Source: Streptosporangium sandarakinum
GTDB taxonomy: Bacteria; Actinomycetota; Actinomycetes; Streptosporangiales; Streptosporangiaceae
Assembly (NCBI RefSeq): GCF_013409935.1
Contig: NZ_JACCCO010000002.1
Span: forward strand, 1,612,001 to 1,676,000
DNA: 64,000 bases
Direction of reading: 5' to 3'
The position numbers and the translations under genes are program-made. Positions 50,505 to 59,719 of this stretch are shown piece by piece. The notes under the pieces are model-generated. The model saw only the letters and a list, made by a program, of their open reading frames with translations. It was not told where the DNA came from and did no database searches. Numbering within the stretch: position 1 is the first letter of the stretch; each line of letters begins with the position of its first letter.

Positions 50505-51962
50505 ATGTTCACAGACACCCGCCCGGCAACGGCCCCCCGGCCGCTCCGCCCGTCCACCGCCGTCCGCCGCCCGCTCGCCGCGGCCCGTCACGCGCTCGTC
50601 GCCGTCCGCCGCGCGCTCGCCCGGCACCGCGTGTTCACGGTGGTCCTCGTCCTGGCCGCCGCGCTGCGCGTGATCACGATGCTCGGTTACCGCCCCGCGC
50701 AGCTGTACTGGTACGACTCCTTCACCTACCTCGACATGGCCGTCCACCTGCGGCCGTCCGCGTCGTTCCACCCGATCGGCTATCCGCTGCTGCTGCGCGC
50801 CCTGTGGCCGTTCCACAGCGTGACGGTGATCGCGGCCGTTCAGCATCTCCTGGGCCTGGCCACCGGGGCGGTGATCTACGCCTTGCTGCGCCGCAGGTCC
50901 CTGCCCGGATGGGGGGCGTCCCTGGCGACCGTGCCGGCCCTGTTCGACGCGTCGTTCTTGCGGCTGGAGCACGGGGTGCTGTCGGACATGCAGGTCATCT
51001 TCCTGATCGTCACCGGGGTGGCCGCGCTGATGTGGTCGCCCAGGCTGTCGCCGCGGGCCGCCGCGGTGGCGGGCCTGCTGTTCGCGGCGGCGGCACTCAC
51101 CAGGACGATCGCGCTGCCGCTGCTCGTCCTGGTCCTCCTGGTGCTGGCCGTACGGCGGGCCGGGTGGCGCCCGCTGGCGGCCCTGGCGCTCGCCGGGACA
51201 CTCCCGCTCGCCGCCTACGCGGGCTGGTACCGCGCGCACCACGGCGCGTTCGCGCTCAGCGGCGCGGACGGGGTGGCGCTGTGGGCGCGCACCATGACGT
51301 TCGCCGACTGCTCGGTGATCCACCCTCCCGCCGAGGAGGCGCGGCTCTGCCCCAACGGCACGGTCGTGGACGCGGCGTCGGAGTACGTGTGGGCCCCCGG
51401 CGCCTCGCTCAACCGGCTTCCCGGCGATCGGTTCTCGCACAACGCGCTCGCCCGGTCGTTCGCGCTGCGCGCCATCGCCGCCCAGCCGCTCGACTATCTC
51501 CGCGAAGTGGCGAAGGACACCTCGCTCGCCTTCCCCTGGACCCCCGTCCCCCACCCCAAGCGGGTCAACGCGGCCTTCGGCTTCGCGCTCGGGGACTGGG
51601 CGCTGCCCGCCCAACCGTTGATCGACCAGGTCAGGCGGGAGTACGACCCCGGTATCCGGGGGCTCTACTCGGTCCGGCCGTACGCGGACTTCCTGGTCGC
51701 CTACCAGTACCCCGCCTACCTGCGCGGCCCGATGCTGGCGGCGATCCTGCTGACGGGCGCGGCCGGGGCGGTCTTCCGGTGGCGCTCGGTGATGCTGCCG
51801 TGGGCGGTGGCGGCGGGGCTGCTGGTGGGTCCGGTGGCGGTGCTGGACTTCGACCACCGCTACGTCCTGCCGGTCATCCCGCTCGCCTGTCTGGCCGCCG
51901 CGCTCGCCGTACGGGAGGGGGCGGAGGTCCTCCGGCCTGTGCTGCGGCGGGTGCGGAGATGA
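50505..51962 (+). CDS. GT-C fold membrane glycosyltransferase (PMT/ArnT-like)
   Basis: A 485-residue integral membrane protein with about eleven hydrophobic segments. An acidic motif in the first external loop (YWYDSFTYLDMAVHL near residue 68) and a conserved FHPIGYPLLLRALW stretch match the GT-C superfamily, which transfers sugars from polyprenyl-phosphate donors outside the membrane. A C-terminal DFDHRYVLPVIPL block is typical of the actinobacterial PMT_2/GT39-like group. The acceptor is unknown. ATG 50505 (MFTDTR) is preferred; the ATG at 50478 lies within the end of a repeat array. Confidence 0.82.
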   Translation: MFTDTRPATAPRPLRPSTAVRRPLAAARHALVAVRRALARHRVFTVVLVLAAALRVITMLGYRPAQLYWYDSFTYLDMAVHLRPSASFHPIGYPLLLRALWPFHSVTVIAAVQHLLGLATGAVIYALLRRRSLPGWGASLATVPALFDASFLRLEHGVLSDMQVIFLIVTGVAALMWSPRLSPRAAAVAGLLFAAAALTRTIALPLLVLVLLVLAVRRAGWRPLAALALAGTLPLAAYAGWYRAHHGAFALSGADGVALWARTMTFADCSVIHPPAEEARLCPNGTVVDAASEYVWAPGASLNRLPGDRFSHNALARSFALRAIAAQPLDYLREVAKDTSLAFPWTPVPHPKRVNAAFGFALGDWALPAQPLIDQVRREYDPGIRGLYSVRPYADFLVAYQYPAYLRGPMLAAILLTGAAGAVFRWRSVMLPWAVAAGLLVGPVAVLDFDHRYVLPVIPLACLAAALAVREGAEVLRPVLRRVRR

Positions 51963-52186
51963 GCCCCGGACACCCCGGCTACGGCCCCGCCGCAGGCGGG
52001 CGGCGTGACAGGGCTTCGCGAGAAGGGTGTCCCGGGGCGGATGTCCCGGCGTGGCTCTCCCGGGCCGGGTTCCGGAACGGGCGTCCCGGGGCGGGCGCGG
52101 CGGGCGCTCCCGCCGTAACCGGGCGGCTCCGCGGGGTCAGGGGATCCCGGTCGTGCCGGGATCCGGGGGTTCCGGCCGTGCCGGGG

Positions 52187-52276
52187 TCAGCCAGAAGTGA
52201 TCATGAGTGCCAGGCCGAGCAGCACGATGACGGGGATCAGCCACACCACGGCCTCGACTGCGAACTCCTTGTACAC
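52187..52276 (-). CDS. 29-residue membrane peptide
   Basis: From GTG 52276 the frame reads a short charged head (VYKEFAVEAVV) and a single hydrophobic helix (WLIPVIVLLGLALMITSG) before a stop. AAAGGAGAAA lies about 7 bases upstream, an excellent ribosome-binding site; an in-frame TTG at 52282 is closer to it. Size and shape fit a single-pass membrane miniprotein that modulates a partner. It is isolated between the glycosyltransferase and HPF-like genes. No homolog is known to me. Confidence 0.6.
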   Translation of the reverse strand: MYKEFAVEAVVWLIPVIVLLGLALMITSG

Positions 52277-52440
52277 GGTCAATTTCTCCTTTTAGGTCCT
52301 GCTCAATACCTGGTTCCAGCCATGGGAAGCATATGCGTCTACCGGGATGACGTCGCATCGGACCCGGCCCGGCCCGGCTCCGCGCCCGGCCCCGCGGCCC
52401 GTCCGGCGCCGCGCGCGACCCCGGAACCCGCCCGGTGTCT

Positions 52441-52529
52441 CAGCCGGGTACGGCCCGCATAGTCCGCCGACGGCCGGGTACGGCCAGCACAACCGCCGAC
52501 GGCCGGGTACGGCCCGGCCGGAACGACGG
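52441..52529. repeat. Tandem repeat, three units of about 30 bp
   Basis: Units start at 52441, 52471 and 52500 and share GCCGGGTACGGCC, itself a near palindrome. The array lies in the 366-bp gap between the miniprotein gene and the HPF-like gene; no further gene is seen there. Confidence 0.7.
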
Positions 52530-52642
52530 TGGTCCGGTGCGGAACGGCCGGGACGACGGCGACGCACGGCGCGGCGCCGGAGACGAGTCCCCTTGACCGG
52601 CGGACCACATGATGAGAAGACACAGAGCTGGTAGGAGGACAT

Positions 52643-53011
52643 ATGACGATGAAGAGCGCGGGCGAGGAGCAGGTGAACATCGTCGACGAGCGGCTCTACC
52701 TCGGCAGGGGCTTCGCCGACGACGAGCGCCCCGGGATCGTGGAACGGTTCACCCCGCTGGAGAAGCGACTGCGCTCCCACCCGCTCAGCTCGGTCGACCT
52801 GCTGCTGAACGTCAAGAACCGCGACCGGGCCGAGCAGAAGGTCACCCTTGAGTGCCGGCTGGCGGGCGCCGACCCGCTGGTGGCGACCTCCGGCGAGGAG
52901 GACATGACCTCGGCGCTGAACGAGGTCCGCGACGACCTCCTGCAGCAGCTCGACAAGCTCAAGACCAAGCGCGACCCCCGGCAGGACCGTCACCAGCAGC
53001 GCCGCCCCTGA
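52643..53011 (+). CDS. Short ribosome hibernation factor (HPF/RaiA)-like protein
   Basis: A 122-residue protein. Residues of about 10-110 show the beta-alpha-beta-beta-beta-alpha pattern of HPF/YfiA: PGIVERFTPLEKRLRSHPLS (helix), VDLLLNVKNRDRAEQKVTLE (strands), then EEDMTSALNEVRDDLLQQLDKLK (helix 2). It lacks the long-HPF C-terminal dimerisation domain. Family members bind the 30S decoding centre in stationary phase; with this short form and weak similarity, an alternative partner is possible. TAGGAGGA precedes the ATG. Confidence 0.75.
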   Translation: MTMKSAGEEQVNIVDERLYLGRGFADDERPGIVERFTPLEKRLRSHPLSSVDLLLNVKNRDRAEQKVTLECRLAGADPLVATSGEEDMTSALNEVRDDLLQQLDKLKTKRDPRQDRHQQRRP

Positions 53012-53159
53012 CACCGCCGGCCCGCCGACCGGCCGGGGACGGCCCGGCCGGTGATCGGGGCGGCCGGAGATCGGGGCGGCGACCCGCCCGGAGCGCCCGG
53101 CCGGGGACCGGACGGCGTCCGCTCGGAGGATCCGGACGGCGGAGGGCGCCGGCCCGGGT

Positions 53160-53823
53160 TCAGAGGGCGGAGCCGCCGGTGGCGTCGAGGGTCGTGCCGG
53201 TGACCCAGCGGGCGTCGGCGGAGGTGACGAAGGCCACCACGTCGGCGACGTCCTCGGGCGTGCCGACCCGGCCCAGGGCCGCGAAGCCCGCCGCGTACGC
53301 CTGGGCCTCGGGGTCGCCGCGCAGCCAGTCGGCGTTGATGTCGGTGTCGACGAACCCCGGGGCGACCGAGTTCACCGTGATCCCGCGCGGCCCGAGCTGC
53401 TTGGCGAGGGTCCGGCCCATCACCTCGATCGCCCCCTTGGTCCCGGTATAGGCGATGGTCCCGGGGAGGGCGATCCTGGTCACCCCCGAGGTGATGTTGA
53501 CGATGCGCCCGCCGTCCCGCATGAGCGGGAGCGCCCGCTGGATGATGAAGAGCGGCGCCTTGACGTTCACCGCGTACACCCTGTCGTACAGCTCGGGCGT
53601 GAGCTCCTCGATCGACGCCGAGGCGTTGACCCCGGCGTTGTTGACCAGGATGTCCAGTCCGTCGATCTCCGGTTCCAGCGCGGCGAAGAGCGTGTCCACG
53701 TCTCCGGGCACACCCAGCTCGGCCCGTACGGCGAAGGCCCGGCCCCCGGCCCCGGTGATGGCCTCCACCGTCTCCTTGGCCGCCACCTCGTCCCTGCCGT
53801 AGTGGACGGCCACCCGCACACCG
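53160..53823 (-). pseudogene. SDR oxidoreductase lacking its N-terminal cofactor-binding motif
   Basis: About 220 codons match the SDR fold from the second strand onward: VRVAVHYG, LDILVNNAGVNASASIEELT, IVNITSGV, the catalytic YTGTK, VNSVAPGFVDTDIN and a C-terminal VTGTTLDATGG. The first about 25 residues, with the TGxxxGIG glycine motif needed for NAD(P) binding, are missing. The frame continues upstream only into the complement of a TetR gene. The truncation coincides with loss of the N-terminus of that divergent gene, so one deletion probably removed both. Function is unlikely. Confidence 0.8.
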
Positions 53824-54179
53824 ACCCGTCCCACCCGCCCGGCTGCCTGGTGATCAGCGCGGCGGTCAACTGCGGGCCGGGGTCGGCGGACGTACAGGAG
53901 AGCCTGCGCCGGCTCAGAGAGGCGGGCAAGGCGGCGATCGCCGAGCGCATCGCCGGGGACGTCGCGGCGGGCCGGCTTCCCGAGGACACCGACGTCGGCG
54001 CGCTGGCGACCTTCTACGCCGGTGTCCTCCAGGGCATATCCACCCAGGCCCGCGACGGCGCCGGCCGCGAGGAGCTGGAGCGCGTCGCCGACCTGGCCAT
54101 GCTCGCCTGGCCCGCGGGAGACGGCGACCGCGGCGGACCCGGCCCGGACGACGCGGAGCGACCCGGCCGCGCGGACTGA
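53820..54179 (+). pseudogene. TetR family regulator, C-terminal remnant
   Basis: About 119 codons match the C-terminal half of the TetR branch with GCLVISAAVNCGP, IAGDVAAGRLPEDTD and ALATFYAGVLQGISTQARDG. The DNA-binding HTH half of roughly 100 residues is absent. The fragment begins at the same point where the opposite-strand SDR fragment begins. In related genomes such a TetR gene is commonly divergent from the SDR gene it controls, so the pair probably lost its centre. Confidence 0.8.
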
Positions 54180-54276
54180 CCGGCTCGGGCGGCCCGGGGC
54201 GACCGGGCCGTCCGGGGCGACCACCCCGGACGGCCGGGACCGGGCGGACCGGTCGGTCCGGGCGGCCGGGCCGGGG

Positions 54277-55935
54277 TCACTGGTTCTTTGCCGAGCTGTC
54301 CTCCGGCGCCGTGTCGCGCGTGGTGGCGCGAAGCCAGCGCGTGCCGTACGGCTCCAGTGTGAACCTCACCCGGCCGTCCGGGGGAAGTTCCTGGGTGCCG
54401 TCCACCAGCAGGTCGACGAGCACGTCGCAGTGGCCCAGGTCCTTCAGCACGAGCTCCACCTCCGCCTCGCGGCCGGCGAAGTTGTGCACCGCCACCACGG
54501 TGCCGCCCTCGGCGTCGGCCCGGTGGGCCAGTACGGCGTCGTCCCCGGTGTCGAGCACCTCGTAGGAGCCCCAGGCCAGTTCCGGGGACTCGCGGTAGCG
54601 CTCGATCAGCAGCGTCATCCAGTGCAGCAGCGAGTCCGGGTCGCGGCGCTGGTCGCTCACATTGACGTTGCGCGGGCCGAACCTCCCGTCCGGGGAGGGG
54701 ACGGAGACCTTCGGGTCGGGCGAGAAGCCGCCGGAGGGCGACCACTGCATCGGGATCCGGACGGCCATCCGGCCCTCGCCCGCCAGGTTCTCGCCGAGGC
54801 CGATCTCCTCGCCGTAGAAGAGCACCGGCGTGCCCGGCAGGCTGAACAGCACGCTGTAGGCCAGCTTGAGCCGGCGCGTGTCGCCGTCGAGCATCGGCGG
54901 GAGGCGGCGGCGCAGGCCCCTGCCGTACAGCTGCATGTCCTTGTCCGGGCCGAAAGCGTCGAAGACCTCCTGCCGCTCGGCGTCGGTGAGCTTGTCCAGG
55001 GTCAGCTCGTCGTGGTTGCGGACGAACATGGCCCACTGGGAGTCGTCGGGCGGCTCGGGCCGCTCGCGCAGCGCCTCGGCCAGGACGCGGGGGTTCTCGC
55101 GGGCCATCGACAGGTGGAACCGCTGCATGGCGATGAAGTCGAAGCACAGGGTGACCTCGTCGCCGTTGCCGTCACCGAAGTACTTCATCAGGTCGGGGTA
55201 GGGCAGGTTCACCTCGCCGAGCAGGATCGAGGAGCCGTCGCGGCGGTTCATGAAGGCGCGCAGGTCGGCCAGGAACTCGTGAGGGTCACCGTTGATGTCC
55301 TCGATCAGGAACGGCACCGCGTCCACCCGGAACCCCGACAGCCCCAGCTCCATCCAGAACCCGAGGATGCGCGCGATCTCGTCGCGCACCTCGGGGTTGC
55401 CCGTGTTCAGGTCCGGCTGGAAGCGGTAGAAGCTGTGGTAGTAGTACTGCCCGGTCTTCTCGTCGAGCTCCCAGACGCTGTCCTCCTTGTCGGGGAAGAC
55501 GATCGCCTTCGGATCGAACGGCTCGGGCTCGTCGCGCCAGACGTACCAGTCCCGTTTGGCCGAGTCGCGGCTGGACCGGGCCTCCTTGAACCAGGGATGC
55601 CGGTCGGAGGTGTGGTTGACCACCAGGTCGGCGATCACCCGGATCCCCCGGTCCCTGGCCGTGCGCATGAACTCCACGAAGTCGCCCAGGGTGCCGAGCC
55701 GGGGGTCCACCGAGTAGAAGTCGGTGATGTCGTAGCCGTCGTCGCGGTCCTCGGTCGGGAAGAACGGCATCAGCCAGATGCAGGTCACCCCGAGCCGGTG
55801 GAGATGGTCGACCTCCTGGGCGAGTCCCCGGAAGTCGCCGATGCCGTCACCGTTGCCGTCCTTGTAGGTCTCGACGTCAAGGCAGTAGACGACGGCGTTC
55901 TTCCACCACAGGTCGGCTGTGTAGGTCATTCGCAT
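54277..55935 (-). CDS. GH13 trehalose synthase-like alpha-glucosidase
   Basis: A 552-residue cytoplasmic enzyme of the alpha-amylase superfamily. Conserved regions: region I DLVVNHTSDRHPWF near residue 103, region II GFRVDAVPF with the nucleophile Asp near 206, region III ILLGEVNLP with the acid/base Glu near 250, and region IV VRNHDELTLDK with the transition-state Asp near 315. The opening YTADLWWKNAVVYCLDVETY and a calcium-type DGNGDGIGD fit the trehalose synthase branch, which interconverts maltose and trehalose; a hydrolase is possible. ATG 55929 is an alternative start. It is a single gene. Confidence 0.88.
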   Translation of the reverse strand: MRMTYTADLWWKNAVVYCLDVETYKDGNGDGIGDFRGLAQEVDHLHRLGVTCIWLMPFFPTEDRDDGYDITDFYSVDPRLGTLGDFVEFMRTARDRGIRVIADLVVNHTSDRHPWFKEARSSRDSAKRDWYVWRDEPEPFDPKAIVFPDKEDSVWELDEKTGQYYYHSFYRFQPDLNTGNPEVRDEIARILGFWMELGLSGFRVDAVPFLIEDINGDPHEFLADLRAFMNRRDGSSILLGEVNLPYPDLMKYFGDGNGDEVTLCFDFIAMQRFHLSMARENPRVLAEALRERPEPPDDSQWAMFVRNHDELTLDKLTDAERQEVFDAFGPDKDMQLYGRGLRRRLPPMLDGDTRRLKLAYSVLFSLPGTPVLFYGEEIGLGENLAGEGRMAVRIPMQWSPSGGFSPDPKVSVPSPDGRFGPRNVNVSDQRRDPDSLLHWMTLLIERYRESPELAWGSYEVLDTGDDAVLAHRADAEGGTVVAVHNFAGREAEVELVLKDLGHCDVLVDLLVDGTQELPPDGRVRFTLEPYGTRWLRATTRDTAPEDSSAKNQ

Positions 55936-56198
55936 GCATCCGCACTACCCCCGCTTGACGATTTCATGAGGAAAGCGCGGGTCGCGGAGTACGGCCCCGC
56001 ATGGAAAAGCCGTGGAGCCCGGATCGCATGGGAATGGCGCGGACCGTGAAGCCCGCGCCTTCCCGTTCGTCCGGTGCCCGCCCACTCCGCCGGCGTGCCG
56101 GTCACGTGTGCGACCCGTCGGCCGGAGGGCCCTTCACAGGGCCCTCCGGCGCCTCGCACGGCCGGTGGAGCGGGATGTCCCCGCTCAGGGCGGTGGGA

Positions 56199-57986
56199 TC
56201 AGCACAACGGGACGATCGCGGTGGTGCAGACCGCGCCGACCGGGTAGGCCCGGACGACCCCCACGACGGGACGGGTGTAGAACACCGGCCGGGTGTACAC
56301 CATCGTCCTCGGGTAGACGACCTGCTTGGGCGGATAGACCACGGTCACCTGCCCCACGGGGCCCTGCAGACCGGTCACACCGGATGTCCCGGCGGGTCCG
56401 GGCGGGCCCTGCGGCCCCTCGGGTCCGGGCGGGCCCTGCGGCCCCTCGGGTCCGGGCGGACCTGTCAGGCCGATGTCACCCTGCGGGCCGATCGGACCCT
56501 GTGGACCGATCGGGCCGACGTCACCCTGCGGACCGGGCTCACCCTGCGGACCCTGCGGACCGACGTCGCCCTGCGGGCCCTGAGGACCAGCGGGGCCGAT
56601 GTCACCAGGCAGACCCTGCGGACCGGGCTCACCCTGCGGGCCCTGCGGACCCTCCGGACCGACATCACCCTGCGGACCCTGCGGACCGACGTCGCCCTGC
56701 GGGCCCTGAGGACCAGTGTCACCCTGCGGACCCTGAGGACCAGCGGGGCCGATGTCACCAGGCAGACCCTGCGGACCGGGCTCACCCTGCGGGCCCTGCG
56801 GACCGACATCACCCTGCGGACCCTGAGGACCGGTGTCACCCTGCGGACCCTGAGGACCGGCCGGACCGGTGTCACCCTGCGGACCCTGCGGACCCTGCGG
56901 ACCAGTGTCACCCTGCGGACCCTGAGGACCAGCGGGGCCGATGTCACCAGGCAGACCCTGCGGACCGGGCTCACCCTGCGGGCCCTGCGGACCGACATCA
57001 CCCTGCGGACCCTGCGGACCGGTGTCACCCTGCGGACCGGCCGGGCCCTCCGGACCCTGCGGACCGACATCACCCTGCGGACCCTGCGGACCGGCCGGAC
57101 CGGTGTCACCCTGCGGACCCTGAGGACCGGTGTCACCCTGCGGACCCTGCGGACCCGCCGGACCAGGCTCACCCTGCGGGCCCTGAGGACCGGTGTCACC
57201 CTGCGGACCCGCCGGACCAGGCTCACCCTGCGGACCGGGAAGCCCAGGCAGACCCTGCGGACCGGTCATGCCCATCGGACCCATCGGACCCATCGGGCCT
57301 TCCGGACCCTGCGGACCGGGAAGCCCGGGCAGACCCTGCGGGCCGGCGGGACCAGCCGGGCCGGCCGGACCGCGCTCGCCCTGCGGGCCCGGAAGGCCGG
57401 GCAGGCCCTCGGGTCCGGACTCGCCCTGCGGACCGGCCGGGCCCTCCGGGCCCTGCGGACCCGCCGGGCCCTGCGGACCGACGCCACCCTGCGGGCCGAC
57501 CGGACCCGCCGGACCGGACGGACCGGACGGACCCTGCGGACCTGCCGGGCCCTGCGGACCGGTGTCACCCTGCGGGCCGACCGGGCCCTGCGGACCGACC
57601 GGTCCGGGCGGGCCCTGCGGTCCGGCCGGGCCCTGCGGTCCGGGAGGACCGGGGGGAACGGCACAGAGGGACTCGGGAAGACGAAGCCACCTGCACAGCA
57701 GGATGTAGTTGCCTGCCGCCACGGGCGGAGCGGGAGCGGGAGCGGCCGCCGGCGGGGTGGGGGCGGGACGAGGCACCGCCGTACCCCACGACGAAGTACA
57801 GAACGAGTGGAAGGTCACCATGAGCGGGCTGTCGTCACAGAAGGGGTCAGGACCCCCCTTGCTGCTCTGCACCTGCTTCGGCACCTGCTTGGGTGCTGTG
57901 TCGGCGAACGCCGGAGCGGACGCCTGGGCGAGGACGGCCCCGGCGAGTGCACCGCTCGCCAGGACGCTTTTCATAAGGGTAGCCAC
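56199..57986 (-). CDS. Secreted collagen-like protein
   Basis: About 595 residues. A Sec signal peptide ([17 protein letters not shown], ending near AFA) and a region of about 85 residues with three cysteines lead to some 144 uninterrupted Gly-Xaa-Yaa triplets (about 56357-57654), mostly GPQ, GPA, GDT, GPV and GEP, able to form a collagen triple helix. A 50-residue C-terminal domain rich in Val, Tyr and Pro ([20 protein letters not shown]) ends in cysteine. A surface or spore-coat role is plausible but unproven. GTG 57986 or ATG 57974 is the start. The DNA is a mosaic of 9-, 18- and 27-bp repeats, prone to length variation. Confidence 0.9.
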   Translation of the reverse strand: MATLMKSVLASGALAGAVLAQASAPAFADTAPKQVPKQVQSSKGGPDPFCDDSPLMVTFHSFCTSSWGTAVPRPAPTPPAAAPAPAPPVAAGNYILLCRWLRLPESLCAVPPGPPGPQGPAGPQGPPGPVGPQGPVGPQGDTGPQGPAGPQGPSGPSGPAGPVGPQGGVGPQGPAGPQGPEGPAGPQGESGPEGLPGLPGPQGERGPAGPAGPAGPQGLPGLPGPQGPEGPMGPMGPMGMTGPQGLPGLPGPQGEPGPAGPQGDTGPQGPQGEPGPAGPQGPQGDTGPQGPQGDTGPAGPQGPQGDVGPQGPEGPAGPQGDTGPQGPQGDVGPQGPQGEPGPQGLPGDIGPAGPQGPQGDTGPQGPQGPQGDTGPAGPQGPQGDTGPQGPQGDVGPQGPQGEPGPQGLPGDIGPAGPQGPQGDTGPQGPQGDVGPQGPQGDVGPEGPQGPQGEPGPQGLPGDIGPAGPQGPQGDVGPQGPQGEPGPQGDVGPIGPQGPIGPQGDIGLTGPPGPEGPQGPPGPEGPQGPPGPAGTSGVTGLQGPVGQVTVVYPPKQVVYPRTMVYTRPVFYTRPVVGVVRAYPVGAVCTTAIVPLC

Positions 57987-58409
57987 GACGTCTTCTCTAC
58001 TCTTCCGGCGCTCGCAAAAAACCCGGTGCGGGCACTTTTGAACCACGGCGGAGAATCAGGAAACAGTGTCCCCCGGAATCGTTTGACACACCTGACAAGG
58101 AGAGCGCGTTTCTTTACCCATCACCCCCGCAAAACGTCGAATAAAAGCAGATTTCCTTAACGACTGACCAGCTCCGCCAAATGCCTTATCGCGCCCGATG
58201 CCGACAACATCGGTGAAGTCGTTAAAAAGCCATAAAGCCGCACATCATCCTGAAAGGGAAACGCTCCATAGAAGCGGGACGGAAGCGTTGCCGCCCCCCG
58301 GCGGGGACTCCCGACGGGGAAGCTGCGGACCCACGGTCTCCCCAGGGCCGCGATCGCCCGCTAATGTGCTTGACGCCCGATCCCCCGCTTCCGGAAGGCG
58401 GACGCACCC

Positions 58410-58610
58410 ATGACGAACGACTACGCGACGACTTTCAAGATCATCGACGTCGACGGTGACGGCCTGATCTCGCTTGAGGAGTTCACCCGCCTCATGGAGG
58501 TGCTCGGCCAGCCGGTCACCCCCGAGACGGCTCGTGCCGCCATCGCCAAGCTCGACCAGGACGGCGACGGGCTCATCTCGCTTGAGGAGTTCGCTGGATA
58601 TCTCCGGTAG
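58410..58610 (+). CDS. Two-EF-hand calcium-binding miniprotein
   Basis: A 66-residue protein consisting only of two EF-hands. The loops DVDGDGLISLEE and DQDGDGLISLEE have all canonical calcium ligands at positions 1, 3, 5 and 12. The two loops are nearly identical also in DNA, pointing to internal duplication. No signal peptide is present, so it is cytoplasmic, resembling actinomycete calmodulin-like proteins such as calerythrin-type buffers. It is divergent from the collagen-like gene. The 57987-58409 gap is AT-richer than usual but holds no other gene. Confidence 0.93.
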   Translation: MTNDYATTFKIIDVDGDGLISLEEFTRLMEVLGQPVTPETARAAIAKLDQDGDGLISLEEFAGYLR

Positions 58611-58834
58611 GCCGGAGGGACGCGCCGTCCCTCCCCGCTCTCCGCCGGTCGCGCCGGGCGCGGATGGGCGCCCGGCCCGCGGATCCCCCTTGCAGGCCAC
58701 GACGGGCCAGCCACGGACCGGACGCAGTTCAGGTCCATTCCCGGCTCTCCGGACCGTGACACCTGCCGGAACCACCGCTCGTCGGCGGCCGCATGCCCAT
58801 ATCCTCCTCGCCCCGGACATTCCGTACTCCGTTC

Positions 58835-59686
58835 TCAGGTCCGGTGGCTTTTCGGCCGCTCGTCGGCCGGGCCGGGCCTGCGGACGTAGACGGGGTCCCC
58901 GGGCCGGATCATGTCGTAGATCGGCCTGGCGTTGTGGAGCGGAATGCGGATGCATCCGTGCGACGCCGGGTGCCGGGGCACCTTCTCGGAGCCGTGGAAG
59001 CCGATCTCGCCGTTGAAGTAGACCGTGTAGAACTGGTCGCCCAGCGGTCCGCTGGTCCACCCGGGCGTCCGCAGCCAGGCGCGGAAGTCGCCGGTCGGCG
59101 TGACCGCGACCCCGCAGTGGCCCTTCTCGCAGTAGTGCTCGCCGTTCCCGGTGGAGATGTGGGTGACCAGCTCGGGCCTGTCGTTCCGCCACACGGTCAG
59201 CAACTGCCGGCGCAGGTCGATCTCCACCCGCGTGGGACCGCCGGACGGCACCAGCGGTCTGATCCGCGCGGGGTGGGCGAGCGCGCGCCAGGTGGGGCCG
59301 TCCACCTCGTTGACCGGGGGCAGCCCGTTCGCCTTCTGGAAGGCCCACACGGCCGCGCGCATGGCGGGGCCGTACGTGGGGCCGGGCGGGCCCTCGTCGA
59401 AGCCCAGCCGGCTCAGCCTCCGCCGGACCGCGAGGACGATCGTCCCCTCCGCGCCGGGCCGCAGGACCGGGAGGCTCACGGCGGCGCGCCCGCGGCCGGA
59501 GACCGGCCGCCCCGGCGGGGCCGCCAGGGCACCCGGGGCGCCGGGGACTTCCGGCGAGCCCGCGGAGCCCGCGGGCACCGGAGGACGCGACTGCGCGACG
59601 TCGCCGGGGGAGAGCCGGAACGGCAGGACCGCCGCCAGCAGGAGAGCCGCGTTCGCCGTCAGCAGGCAGCTAATGGTCTTTCGCAT
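58835..59686 (-). CDS. L,D-transpeptidase with peptidoglycan-binding domain
   Basis: A 283-residue exported cell-wall enzyme. A signal peptide (MRKTISCLLTANAALLLAAV) is followed by a Pro/Gly-rich linker and a PG_binding_1 domain (GTIVLAVRRRLSRLGFDEGP to AFQKANGLPP) near residue 80-128. The YkuD catalytic domain has VEIDLRRQLLTVW and the signature HPASHGCIRIPL near residue 239-250, with catalytic Cys and His. It makes 3-3 cross-links in peptidoglycan, insensitive to most penicillins. The adjoining flavoprotein gene starts in the same direction upstream. Confidence 0.94.
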   Translation of the reverse strand: MRKTISCLLTANAALLLAAVLPFRLSPGDVAQSRPPVPAGSAGSPEVPGAPGALAAPPGRPVSGRGRAAVSLPVLRPGAEGTIVLAVRRRLSRLGFDEGPPGPTYGPAMRAAVWAFQKANGLPPVNEVDGPTWRALAHPARIRPLVPSGGPTRVEIDLRRQLLTVWRNDRPELVTHISTGNGEHYCEKGHCGVAVTPTGDFRAWLRTPGWTSGPLGDQFYTVYFNGEIGFHGSEKVPRHPASHGCIRIPLHNARPIYDMIRPGDPVYVRRPGPADERPKSHRT

Positions 59687-59719
59687 TTTCCACGCCCATC
59701 CGCGGTAAGAGGAGAACTC

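Noticed and set aside
50157..51857. A 566-codon minus-strand frame opposite the glycosyltransferase
   Set aside because: Low-complexity Arg/Gln/Gly composition typical of the antisense frame of a GC-rich gene; the plus strand has membrane segments and family motifs.
56001..58160. Long plus-strand frames opposite the collagen-like gene, with their own tandem repeats
   Set aside because: Repeats are the complement of Gly-Xaa-Yaa coding; no signal peptide, start context or domain is visible on the plus strand.
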